Shown: in pieces, positions 10,936 through 18,780 of the stretch
Numbering within the stretch: position 1 is the stretch's first letter
How the letters are laid out: the number at the start of each line of letters is the position of its first letter
Assembly (NCBI RefSeq): GCF_013003915.1
Contig: NZ_JABAIV010000002.1
Coordinates: forward strand, 434,001-498,000
Reading direction: 5' to 3'
DNA: 64,000 bases
From: Telluria aromaticivorans
Lineage (GTDB): Bacteria > Pseudomonadota > Gammaproteobacteria > Burkholderiales > Burkholderiaceae_D
Notes under the pieces: model-generated
Seen by the model: the letters and a program-made list of their open reading frames with translations, nothing else
Database searches by the model: none
What the model was told of the DNA's origin: nothing
Made by a program: the position numbers and the translations under genes

Positions 10936-11099
10936 GTAGGGTGGGCGGGTCTCCCGCCCACGCGGTGATCGTTATCGGCTCCGCTTTCGCGCCGCATGAT
11001 CTTGCTGCTAACTATCAGATTGTTATCGGCTCCGCTTTCGCGCCGCATGATCTTGCTGCCAACAATCACCGCGTGGGCGGCACAGCCGCCCACCCTACG
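10936..11099. repeat. GTAGGGTGGGC repeat, copy R3 with internal 38-bp duplication
   Basis: GTAGGGTGGGCGGG and CCGCCCACCCTACG form the ends. Inside, a 38-bp segment at 10971-11008 is repeated at 11022-11059 (period 51) without visible change. It abuts the T-tract of the TonB-receptor terminator. Confidence 0.85.
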
Positions 11100-11137
11100 A
11101 AAAACAACCCCTGGCAGGCGGTGCCTGGCAGGGGTTG
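11100..11137 (-). terminator. Rho-independent terminator of TonB receptor gene
   Basis: A 15-bp stem with one mismatch (CAACCCCTGCCAGGC / GCCTGCCAGGGGTTG on the minus strand, 11105-11137) with a 3-nt loop is followed by five T residues (11104-11100). It lies 25 bp after the receptor stop codon. Confidence 0.88.
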
Positions 11138-11162
11138 ATACTGTACCGCAGTTCAGCTCAGC

Positions 11163-14069
11163 TTAGAACTTGTAGCTGGCGCCGAAGTGGTAGGTGCGGC
11201 CGTAGGCGCGGCGGTTCGACGGATTTTCTTCGTCGGTGGTGTACTCCAGGAACGGTGCGTTGTTCCAGTTCTGCGCCTGGGCATACAGACTCACACCCTT
11301 GAGCCAGCCGCGCTGGATCTCGTACGATGCCTGCAGGTCGACGATGGTCTCGCCCTTGATGAAGGTGAGCTGCGCGTTGTCCTGGAAGTCCGACACCTGG
11401 CCCAGGAAGCTCGAGCGCTTGCGCGCCGCGGCGGCGACCTGGAAGCCGTTCTTCTCGTAGTACAGGCGCAGGTTGGTCACCTTGCGCGACAGTCCAGGCA
11501 GCGGGATGCTGAGCGGATCGCCGTTCACGTTGGCGAAACCGCTTTCCGGCAGGTTCACGTTGCTCTTGGTATCCGAGTGGTTGACCATCACGCCGAAGCC
11601 ATCGAGGTACTCGGTCAGCATCGAGAACGGCACGTTCACGGCCACTTCGAAGCCCTTCAGGTTGCCGCCGTCGCCGTTGACCGGCTGGTTCAGCAGGCCG
11701 ATGGTCGAACCGGCATACGGGCCGGACAGCGGCAGCGGGGTGGTCGGCGTCACGAAGGGCGCGAAGTCGAACACGCGCGGCACGCGCAGGATATAGGTGT
11801 CCAGCTTCTTGTAGAAATAGGCGGCGCTGATGTAGCCCTTGTTGCCGAAGTACTTTTCGTACGACAGGTCGAAGGCCTTGGCGCGGAACGGCTTGAGCTG
11901 CGGATTGCCCGAGCCGCCGGTCAGGATTGGCACGCCCTGGCTGGCGATGCCGAAGCCGCTACCGGCGCGCAGATCGTCCAGGTTGGCGCGCGACACCACC
12001 TTGGCCAGGCCCAGACGCAGCTTCTGCTCGTTCTTCAGGTCGAAGCTCATGTTCAGGCTCGGCAGCACATCCCAATAGCTGTCTCCGTCGCTCACGCGCT
12101 GCGCCGGGCAGGTCTGGGCGGTATTGCCAGTGCAGCGCGAACGGTCGACGACGAAGCCGCCACCGCGCTGGTTGGTATGGATCGCCTGCACGCCGGCATT
12201 ACCCGTGTAGTTCAGGCCGAACAGCTCGCCTTCCAGGTCGCCCATCACGTAGGCGGTGTTGATGCGCTCGCTCACGTCCCAATACTTGTTGAGGATGTCG
12301 GCGTCGACCTTCGGCGCCAGCTCGTAGACCGAGCCGAGCGAGCCGCGCGGATCCCACGACACGACGTTGAAGCCCGAATTGCCTGCCTGGGCGATCTCGC
12401 TGCCCGGCACCGTTACCGCGGCGTAGGGACCGGCGCCACCCTTGATTATCAGGCGGCCTTCGGGGCCGGTGCGCGACTTGTCGCGCGAGGTATGGTTGTA
12501 GCCGAAGCTGGTGGCGACCAGCGGGCCGAATTCGACGGCGCGCTTGGCGGTCAGGCGAATGGCCTTGACGGTGTCTTCGACATACGGCTGCGCCAGGTAA
12601 CCGGCCTGCGGCGAGGATTCGCCGCCGGACCAGCCCATCACGTCGGTCAGGCGCGCAACCGAGCGGTCGGCGTAGTTGCTGCCCGGGGTGTACTGCACCT
12701 GGGTCACGTTCGAACCGTTGAAGTTGGCGTAGCGCAGGGTGTCCTGGGCGCGACCGGCGAGACCGGCGGTGGTCTCGTAGCGCGAGGACAGCTTGGTGGC
12801 CTTCGACCAGGTCAGGTCGGCCGCGGTGGTCCAGTCGGCGATCTTCAGTTCGGAATTCCAGCCGACGGTCTTCAGATCGTCCTCGGCGCCTTCGTAGTGG
12901 TTACGCACCACGCCCTTCCAGTTGCTGATGGTGCCGCTGGTGGCGACGCCGTTCGACACGGTGGCGCTGCTCAGCACGTGCGGCAGCTCGTAGGCGCCTC
13001 CGGCGTTGAAGGCCACGCCGCCTTCGAAACCGGTCTTCTTCTGGCCGGTTTCGCCGGCCGAGTAGAACAAGTCGACGGTCGACTTGAAGTTCTTGTTAGG
13101 ACGGAACTGCAGCGAAGCGAAAGCGCCGTCGCGTTCGTTCGAATCGACCACGGTGTCGTAGCCGAAGCCGCCCGGGGTGGTCACGTTGGCGCCGTTGAAC
13201 GGCATGGTGGTGGTGCCCCAGGAATTGAAGGTGGTCTGGCCGCCGCCGGTTTCTTCGTAGCGGGTGAAGCCCACTGCCACGCCGATGGTGCGGTTCGCGA
13301 ACTGGTCGACGTAGGACAGGGTCGCGCGCTTGCCGTCACCTTCCGGCAGGCCGTCGGGGTGCTTCACGCCCAGGCGCGTCTTCTTGTAGCTGACGGCGAC
13401 GGTGCGCTTGCCGAAGTCCAGCGGCTGCACGGTGCGCAGGTCGATGGTCGAGGCCAGGCCCTGGCCGATGACGCTCGCGTCCGGGGTCTTGTAGATGACA
13501 ATGGAACCCATCAGTTCGGCCGGGAACAGGTCGAACTCGGGCGAGCGGGCATTGCCGGTCGAGGCCATTTCGCGGCCGTTGAGCAGGGTGCCGTTGAAGC
13601 TTGGCGACAGGCCGCGCACCGAGATGTCCGCGGCGCGTCCCGAACCACGGCTACGCTGGGCCGATACGCCCGGCAGGCGCGAGATAGACTCGGCGACGCT
13701 CTGGTCAGGCAGCTTGCCGATGTCTTCGGCCGAGATGGCTTCGACGATCGAACTGGAATTCTTCTTGATCGAGATGGCCGCTTCGATACCGCGGCGGATA
13801 CCGGTGACCTGGACCGTGGCGACGCCCGGCTGGGCAGTCGAGCCCGGCGGCGTCGGCTCGGCGGCGGCGGCTGCCTGCTCGGCCGAAGCCGGTGCGGTCG
13901 CGACGCTCGAGGTGGCGTTGGTCGTGGTGGTGGTGTTGTCCTGCGTGGTCGCTTGCGCGTAGGCACTGCCTGCGAACACCGACAGGAAGACGGCGCAGCC
14001 TGCGGCGACCGGGCTCAGTTGGAATGCAAGGCGGGCCGGAGCGACGCGCTTGGTTGCGAAGATGTTCAT
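11163..14069 (-). CDS. TonB-dependent receptor, probable maltodextrin uptake
   Basis: 968 aa from the ATG at 14069, preceded by GAGGGGA. The signal peptide ends near AYAQA (about residue 42). A Thr/Ala-rich linker follows, then a plug domain (GIRRGIEAAISIKKNSSSIV, KLPDQSVAESISRLPGV, SVRGLSP) and a long beta-barrel ending in the aromatic C-terminus HFGASYKF typical of outer-membrane proteins. This belongs to the large Caulobacter/Xanthomonas-type TonB receptor group tied to carbohydrate uptake. It acts in the outer membrane with TonB-ExbBD, which are not encoded here. It diverges from the neopullulanase gene over a 545-bp regulatory region and is followed by the halogenase gene beyond a terminator. 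Maltodextrin specificity is inferred from the amylases around it. Confidence 0.92.
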   Translation of the reverse strand: MNIFATKRVAPARLAFQLSPVAAGCAVFLSVFAGSAYAQATTQDNTTTTTNATSSVATAPASAEQAAAAAEPTPPGSTAQPGVATVQVTGIRRGIEAAISIKKNSSSIVEAISAEDIGKLPDQSVAESISRLPGVSAQRSRGSGRAADISVRGLSPSFNGTLLNGREMASTGNARSPEFDLFPAELMGSIVIYKTPDASVIGQGLASTIDLRTVQPLDFGKRTVAVSYKKTRLGVKHPDGLPEGDGKRATLSYVDQFANRTIGVAVGFTRYEETGGGQTTFNSWGTTTMPFNGANVTTPGGFGYDTVVDSNERDGAFASLQFRPNKNFKSTVDLFYSAGETGQKKTGFEGGVAFNAGGAYELPHVLSSATVSNGVATSGTISNWKGVVRNHYEGAEDDLKTVGWNSELKIADWTTAADLTWSKATKLSSRYETTAGLAGRAQDTLRYANFNGSNVTQVQYTPGSNYADRSVARLTDVMGWSGGESSPQAGYLAQPYVEDTVKAIRLTAKRAVEFGPLVATSFGYNHTSRDKSRTGPEGRLIIKGGAGPYAAVTVPGSEIAQAGNSGFNVVSWDPRGSLGSVYELAPKVDADILNKYWDVSERINTAYVMGDLEGELFGLNYTGNAGVQAIHTNQRGGGFVVDRSRCTGNTAQTCPAQRVSDGDSYWDVLPSLNMSFDLKNEQKLRLGLAKVVSRANLDDLRAGSGFGIASQGVPILTGGSGNPQLKPFRAKAFDLSYEKYFGNKGYISAAYFYKKLDTYILRVPRVFDFAPFVTPTTPLPLSGPYAGSTIGLLNQPVNGDGGNLKGFEVAVNVPFSMLTEYLDGFGVMVNHSDTKSNVNLPESGFANVNGDPLSIPLPGLSRKVTNLRLYYEKNGFQVAAAARKRSSFLGQVSDFQDNAQLTFIKGETIVDLQASYEIQRGWLKGVSLYAQAQNWNNAPFLEYTTDEENPSNRRAYGRTYHFGASYKF

Positions 14070-14167
14070 GTGTCCCCTCAAAAAGACAGATTTTATTTTC
14101 TCGAAACTACGGCGCAACAGGCAGCACAGCAGCCCCAAGCAAACGGTTTAGACGTTCTGCTGAGAAT

Positions 14168-14195
14168 TCTGTACTAAAACTAGATGCACTGTCAA
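14168..14195 (-). promoter_or_regulatory. Candidate sigma70 promoter of TonB receptor
   Basis: On the minus strand a consensus -35 TTGACA (14195-14190) is followed after 16 bp by TACAGA (14173-14168). It lies about 100 bp upstream of the receptor start and downstream of two palindromic operator candidates. The -10 is weak. Confidence 0.45.
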
Positions 14196-14264
14196 CGAGA
14201 GTTGCTTGTAACTACGATAATGGCATGTTTTTCTAAAAGCAGGCTGGAACGCACGTGTTTTGCG

Positions 14265-14281
14265 TTGTATTTGGGCTACAA
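14265..14281. promoter_or_regulatory. Candidate operator, degenerate copy (TTGTA-N7-TACAA)
   Basis: 17-bp palindrome with outer half-sites TTGTA and TACAA and a non-symmetric centre. It starts 33 bp from the perfect copy at 14298, about three helical turns, so the two could be bound on the same DNA face. Confidence 0.45.
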
Positions 14282-14297
14282 CGAAGGTGGGGAGGCG

Positions 14298-14314
14298 TTG
14301 TAGTCAGACTACAA
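14298..14314. promoter_or_regulatory. Perfect 17-bp palindromic operator candidate
   Basis: TTGTAGTCAGACTACAA: two 8-bp arms around one central base, perfectly symmetric. It lies in the divergent region between TonB receptor and neopullulanase and is the best copy of the motif found at 14552, 6272 and 6181. This is the size and form of a dimeric repressor site. The binding protein is not encoded in the window. Confidence 0.65.
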
Positions 14315-14551
14315 ATGTCATTTCTTGATGCATATTCCCAATATGGTGCACCAGCATGGTGCGAACCAGCGGCGCGGAGTTAGAAGTCGAGCTAATAATT
14401 CGCAATGGAAATGAAGATTTCCTTATAGTAAGCTGTACTTTGACTAGATTGGCAGCGGCGTAGGATGTGTTCACCATCCTTCTTCTGTAGTACTCTTCGT
14501 GCAACATAACTAAGCACGGCAGTCCTCACGGCATCAGGCCTGGCACATAAG

Positions 14552-14568
14552 CTGTAGTCTGACTACGC
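14552..14568. promoter_or_regulatory. Palindromic operator candidate upstream of neopullulanase
   Basis: CTGTAGTCTGACTACGC with a perfect 13-bp inner palindrome (GTAGTC-T-GACTAC). It lies 46 bp upstream of the neopullulanase ATG, a position suited to repression. The rest of 14070-14614 shows low GC for this genome and no coding capacity. Confidence 0.6.
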
Positions 14569-14614
14569 AGTACGGTCATTGTGTCATCCTGACAGTGGGG
14601 ACGCCCAAGATCCC

Positions 14615-16468
14615 ATGAGACAGCTCCTCGCCAGCCTCCTGATCGGCGCCGCATTCGCTCCCGCCGCATTCGCCCAATCCCCCGCCATCGCCCACATGGA
14701 GCCGCCCTTCTGGTGGGCCGGCATGCAGCACAAGGGCCTGCAGCTGATGGTGCACGGCGAGCGCATCGCCGAGCTGGAGCCCTCGCTCACCTACCCCGGC
14801 GTGCGGATTGCCAGCGTCACCCGGGTGCCCAGCAAGAACTACCTGTTCATCGACCTGGCGATCGGCGCCGAGGCCAAACCGGGCAAGTTCGACATCCTGT
14901 TCAAGGGCGCCCAGCGCCAGGCCAGCTATACCTACGAGCTGCTGGCGCGCGAGCAGGGTTCGGCACAGCGCATCGGTTTCAACAGCAGCGACGCGATCTA
15001 CCAGGTGATGCCGGACCGCTTCGCCAACGGCGATATGAAGAACGACAGCACCCCGGATACCCTGGAAAAGGCCAACCGCGCCAACGGCTCCGGGCGCCAT
15101 GGCGGCGACATCCAGGGCATCATCGACCGCCTCGATTATGTGAAGGACATGGGCTTCACCCAGCTGTGGCCGACGCCGCTGGTCGAGAACAACATGCCGG
15201 CCTATTCCTACCACGGCTATGCCGCCACCGACCATTACCGCATCGACCCGCGCTACGGCAGCAATGCCGATTTCCGGCGCCTGTCGCAGGAGGCGAAAGG
15301 GCGCGGCATTGGGCTGATCCAGGACGTGGTGCTGTCGCACATCGGCAAATCGCACTGGTGGATGAAAGACCTGCCGACGCCGGACTGGGTCAACTACGGC
15401 AAGTTCGTGCCGACCCAGCACCACCGCACCGCCGTGCAGGACCCCTACGCATCGAAGGAAGACGCCGACAACTTCACGCGCGGCTGGTTCGTCGAGAGCA
15501 TGCCCGACCTGAACCAGTCCAACCCGCTGGTGGCGAATTACCTCATCCAGAACAATATCTGGTGGATCGAGTACGCAGGCCTCTCGGGCCTGCGCATCGA
15601 CACCTTCGGCTATTCGGACGGCGCTTTCCTGTCCGAGTACACGCAGCGCATCATGGCGGAATACCCGAAGCTGAACATGGTGGGCGAGGAATGGAGCAAG
15701 CTGGTGCCGGTGGTGGCGCGCTGGCAGCGCGGCAAGGACAATTTCGACGGCTACCGCGCATCGACCCCGAGCCTGATGGACTTCCCGGTAGCCGAAGCGA
15801 TGCGCACGGCGCTGGCTGACAAACAGGGAAATAACATCTTCGGCGAGATCTACGAGACGCTGTCGCTGGATTACCTCTATCCCGAGCCGGGCAACCTGGT
15901 GCTGTTCGCGGACAACCACGACATGTCGCGCATCTGGAGCGTCGTGGGCGAGGACATGGACCGCTACCGCATGGCCATGGTGCTCCTGATGACGCTGCCG
16001 CGCATCCCGCAGTTCTACGTTGGCGACGAGATCCTGATGACCAGCGCCACCAGGGAACGCAACGACGTCAGCTACCGCAGCGACTTCCCGGGCGGCTGGG
16101 CCGGCGACAAGACTGATGCCTTCGCCGGCAAAGGCCTCGGCGCCCAGCAAAGGGCAGCGCAGGACTTCGTGCGCAAGCTGGCCAACTGGCGCAAGGGCCA
16201 GCCGGTCATCCACCACGGCAAGCTGATGCACTTCGGCCCGCAAGCCAACACCTATGTCTATTTCCGCTACGACGGCAAGAAGAAGGTGCTGGTCGCTTTC
16301 AACGCCAATGCGAAAGAAATGGTGCTGGATGTTGCGCGCTTCCGCGAAATGCTGGCGGGGGTGGCGGGCGGGGTGGATGTATTGAGCGGCAAGCGCTTCG
16401 ATTTGCGCAGCGAACTGCGGTTGCCGGCAAAGGCGAGCGTGATCCTGGAGCTGGATCCGGCCAATTAA
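14615..16468 (+). CDS. GH13 neopullulanase / cyclomaltodextrinase-like enzyme (SusA-type)
   Basis: 617 aa from the ATG at 14615, with a signal peptide ending near AAFAQ (residue 20). An N-terminal cyclomaltodextrinase-type beta domain (about 25-115, MEPPFWWAGM start) precedes the GH13 barrel. Catalytic regions: DVVLSHIG, GLRIDTFGYSD (nucleophile Asp), GEEWSK (acid/base Glu) and ADNHDMSR. A C-terminal beta-sandwich ends in VILELDPAN. This architecture is that of SusA-like periplasmic neopullulanases, which cleave maltodextrins, pullulan or cyclodextrins. It is divergent from the TonB receptor and shares the palindromic operator region, so it likely trims imported maltodextrins before the MFS transporter takes them in. 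The Shine-Dalgarno (TGGGGA) is about 14 nt from the start, longer than usual. Confidence 0.92.
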   Translation: MRQLLASLLIGAAFAPAAFAQSPAIAHMEPPFWWAGMQHKGLQLMVHGERIAELEPSLTYPGVRIASVTRVPSKNYLFIDLAIGAEAKPGKFDILFKGAQRQASYTYELLAREQGSAQRIGFNSSDAIYQVMPDRFANGDMKNDSTPDTLEKANRANGSGRHGGDIQGIIDRLDYVKDMGFTQLWPTPLVENNMPAYSYHGYAATDHYRIDPRYGSNADFRRLSQEAKGRGIGLIQDVVLSHIGKSHWWMKDLPTPDWVNYGKFVPTQHHRTAVQDPYASKEDADNFTRGWFVESMPDLNQSNPLVANYLIQNNIWWIEYAGLSGLRIDTFGYSDGAFLSEYTQRIMAEYPKLNMVGEEWSKLVPVVARWQRGKDNFDGYRASTPSLMDFPVAEAMRTALADKQGNNIFGEIYETLSLDYLYPEPGNLVLFADNHDMSRIWSVVGEDMDRYRMAMVLLMTLPRIPQFYVGDEILMTSATRERNDVSYRSDFPGGWAGDKTDAFAGKGLGAQQRAAQDFVRKLANWRKGQPVIHHGKLMHFGPQANTYVYFRYDGKKKVLVAFNANAKEMVLDVARFREMLAGVAGGVDVLSGKRFDLRSELRLPAKASVILELDPAN

Positions 16469-16502
16469 ACCAGGTCACTCCCCTGAGCGCAATCGCATGA
16501 GC

Positions 16503-16635
16503 GTCGGGTGGGCGGGGTGATTTCGGCCTGGCCGGAATTACGAACGCCCACACGGTGATAGTTAGGGGTTAAACAGCCGCACGGGCTTCAGCACCGTGAT
16601 TTGAACGCGTGGGCAAGGAACTTGCCCACCCTACG
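16503..16635. repeat. GTAGGGTGGGC repeat, copy R4 (tandem array unit 1)
   Basis: First of three units in the 671-bp gap 16469-17139. Its left end is diverged (GTCGGGTGGGC) and its inner palindrome shortened (CGGCCTGGCCGG). The right end is GCCCACCCTACG. Confidence 0.85.
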
Positions 16636-16717
16636 ATTGACCAGCGACTCTGATCAGCCGACCGGGTTCGCGCCAAGTCAGGCCGTCTCGAACCCAGTCC
16701 GAGCGTCATCGCATGAC
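16636..16717. repeat. Tandem spacer derived from the 3' end of the lipid-kinase gene
   Basis: This segment between units R4 and R5, and again 16880-16962 between R5 and R6, repeats the sequence 17098-17155 that ends the lipid-kinase gene, including the codons for its last residues. The whole gap is therefore a tandem duplication of repeat element plus gene 3' end, with periods of 215 and 245 bp. Confidence 0.8.
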
Positions 16718-16879
16718 CGTAGCGTGGGCGGGGTGATTTCGGCCAATGGCCGGAATTACGAACGCCCACGCGGTGATAGTCAGGGCTTGAACAGCCGCAC
16801 GGGCTACAGCACCGTGATGTGAACGCGCGGGCAAGGTAATTCAGGGCAATGCCCTGAATTACGAATTGCCCACCCTACG
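16718..16879. repeat. GTAGGGTGGGC repeat, copy R5 (tandem array unit 2)
   Basis: Contains two 27-bp palindromes with different arms: one with core GGCCAATGGCC (left) and one with core GGGCAATGCCC (right, about 16832-16862). It is 27 bp longer than R6 because R6 lacks the right palindrome. Confidence 0.85.
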
Positions 16880-16962
16880 ATTGACCAGCGACTCGGATCA
16901 GCCGACCGGGTTCGCGCCAAGTCAGGCCGACTCGAACCCAGTCGGAGCGTCATCGCATGACC

Positions 16963-17097
16963 GTAGGGTGGGCGGGGTGATTTCGGCCAATGGCCGGAAT
17001 TACGAACGCCCACGCGGTGATAGTCAGGGCTTGAACAGCCGCACGGGCTACAGCACCGTGATGTGAACGCGCGGGCAAGGAACTTGCCCACCCTATG
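16963..17097. repeat. GTAGGGTGGGC repeat, copy R6 (tandem array unit 3)
   Basis: Left end GTAGGGTGGGCGGGG, left palindrome with core GGCCAATGGCC, right end GCCCACCCTATG (one base off). It ends 42 bp from the lipid-kinase stop codon. The gap holds nothing else that I can see. Confidence 0.85.
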
Positions 17098-17139
17098 ATT
17101 GACCAGCGACTCGGATCAGCCGACCGGGTTCGCGCCAAG

Positions 17140-18171
17140 TCAGGCCGTCTCGAACCCGGTACCGGGCGCCGGCCGCGCTTCCTTGCGCGACGGGCCATGC
17201 ACCATCAGGTAGAGCCGTCCCTCGAGCACGCGAAATTCAAGCGGCATCGCCATCGGCTCCACTTCGCCATCGGCCGCCACCTTCATTCGCTTGCGGCCAT
17301 ACACGGCCGGCGTGCGCACGGTCAGGCGCTTGAAGGCGAAGGCTTCGACGTCGGCCTCGCCGAGGCGGCCGAGCGCCCCGCGCACCAGCAAACCAAGCAA
17401 ACCAAGCCGCCCCATCGGCCGCGGCGCGATGGCCACCAGCTGCCCTTCTTCGACCGCCTCGGTCAGTCCATCCATGCCGACCTGCTCGAGCTGCAGCCGG
17501 TTGTTCCCGATGAACAGCGTGGTGGTGCGCAGGCGGCGCTCCTTGCCGTCGAGCTCGAGCGTGATGCGCAGGTGGCGCGCAGGCCGCAAGACGATCTTGA
17601 GTGCGGAGAAAAACGCGACTACCCGGCTGCGCCCGTACTGCGCCTTGTCGATCTCGCGTTCTTCCAGCAGCTTCGGGTAAAGCCCGACGCTGGCGTTGAC
17701 GAGGAAGACCTTGTTGTTGACCACGCCGACCTGCACCGGCCGCACATGGGCGCGCAGCAGCGCATACACGGCTTCTTCCAGGTCTTCCGGGATGCCGTGG
17801 GTGCGGCCGAAATAATTGAAGGTGCCTTGCGGGAGCACGCCGAAGGTGCAGCCGGCCAGCACCGCTTCGTGGGCCACCGTGTTGATGGTGCCGTCGCCGC
17901 CCGCCGCCACCAGGATGCCGCCACCGGCAATGGCGCGGGCCGCCATGCTGCGCGCCATCGCCTGCAATTCCGCGGGGTCGTCGACCAGCTCGAGATGGCA
18001 GGGTCGGCCGGCGGCGGCCAGCACGGCTTCAATGGTCGAGCGGCGCAACTCGGTCTCGGAGTGGCCCGATCCTGCATTCAGGACAATGAAAAACGGCGCG
18101 TCTGGACTCGGCTCTGTGGTTGGCATCGATGGTTTTGGGTGAATAGCGTGTGGACGATTCGACAAGACCAT
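17140..18171 (-). CDS. Diacylglycerol/lipid kinase family protein (YegS/BmrU-like)
   Basis: 343 aa. The ATG at 18171 has AGGTGA six bases upstream, better than the internal ATG at 18126. The catalytic domain carries the nucleotide-binding signature AAGGDGTINTVAHE (about residues 100-115), preceded by VLNAGSGH and followed by LPQGTFNYFGR. The C-terminal half is the beta-sandwich typical of the family. It phosphorylates a lipid such as diacylglycerol at the membrane, substrate not determinable here. It ends a run of co-directional genes after two GNAT acetyltransferases (50 bp upstream). The 3' end of this gene has been copied into the neighbouring repeat array. Confidence 0.9.
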   Translation of the reverse strand: MVLSNRPHAIHPKPSMPTTEPSPDAPFFIVLNAGSGHSETELRRSTIEAVLAAAGRPCHLELVDDPAELQAMARSMAARAIAGGGILVAAGGDGTINTVAHEAVLAGCTFGVLPQGTFNYFGRTHGIPEDLEEAVYALLRAHVRPVQVGVVNNKVFLVNASVGLYPKLLEEREIDKAQYGRSRVVAFFSALKIVLRPARHLRITLELDGKERRLRTTTLFIGNNRLQLEQVGMDGLTEAVEEGQLVAIAPRPMGRLGLLGLLVRGALGRLGEADVEAFAFKRLTVRTPAVYGRKRMKVAADGEVEPMAMPLEFRVLEGRLYLMVHGPSRKEARPAPGTGFETA

Positions 18172-18221
18172 CGTATCACCTGCCCGTGCTAGAGCGTGTT
18201 CCGCTTCCTTTTTCCAACTAC

Positions 18222-18770
18222 CTATTCCTGCGCCGCCAGCTCCATCAGGTAAACATTGACCCCGGGCTGGCCCGGGTTCAGCACCGCGAAGCGCTCGAAG
18301 CGCAGGCCCAGCTTGAGCAGCAGCCCGATCGAGGCAGCATTTTCTGGGTCGGTGATGGCCGCCAGGCGGGCAATGCCCAGGGTGCGCGCATGCCCTGCGA
18401 CGGCCTGCGCCGCCTCGAAGGCATAGCCTTGCCCGCGGTGGCGCGCCAGGAAGGCGTAGCCGATGTCCACGTCCTCGAGCGCCTCGCGCTTGACCAGGCC
18501 CGACAAGCCGATCGGCGTACCGCCATCGAGCAGTTCCACCACGTAGAGCGAATGGCCGCGCGAACGCTGCATCGCCACCGGCCCTTCTTCGATCGCGCGC
18601 TCCGCCGCGTCGAGCGTGCGCAGGCCGCGGTCGCCGATGTGGGCGATGAAGGCGGGGTCGTTGACGAGTTCGAGGTAGAAGGCGGCGTCGCCAGGCGCGG
18701 CGAGGCGCAGGCGCAGGCGTGCGGTACGCAGGACCTCGGCGCGACCGGGCATCGAGGGTTCCGCCATCAT
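18222..18770 (-). CDS. GNAT N-acetyltransferase, RimJ/RimL type
   Basis: 182 aa. It begins RTARLRLRLAAPGDAAFYLE, the usual opening of RimJ/RimL-like acetyltransferases, with the acetyl-CoA-binding region ARHRGQGYAFEAAQAV around residue 105 and the ENAASIGLLLKLGL element near the C-terminus. It transfers acetyl from acetyl-CoA to an amine of unknown substrate. It lies 10 bp after another GNAT gene and 50 bp before the lipid-kinase gene, so co-transcription is likely. Confidence 0.85.
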   Translation of the reverse strand: MMAEPSMPGRAEVLRTARLRLRLAAPGDAAFYLELVNDPAFIAHIGDRGLRTLDAAERAIEEGPVAMQRSRGHSLYVVELLDGGTPIGLSGLVKREALEDVDIGYAFLARHRGQGYAFEAAQAVAGHARTLGIARLAAITDPENAASIGLLLKLGLRFERFAVLNPGQPGVNVYLMELAAQE

Positions 18771-18780
18771 GCAGCAGCGA

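Noticed and set aside
11187..14177. 996-codon open frame on the plus strand opposite the TonB receptor
   Set aside because: Same reason; no domain or start signal, and the receptor on the other strand has all family features.
14304..14507. 67-codon minus-strand ORF between TonB receptor and neopullulanase
   Set aside because: No ribosome site or recognisable composition, and it overlaps a palindromic operator in a divergent regulatory region.
16503..17097. Possible CRISPR array, because of regularly spaced repeats
   Set aside because: Only three units of over 200 bp, with spacers that are near-identical copies of a gene end. No cas genes, and repeat length is far outside CRISPR range.
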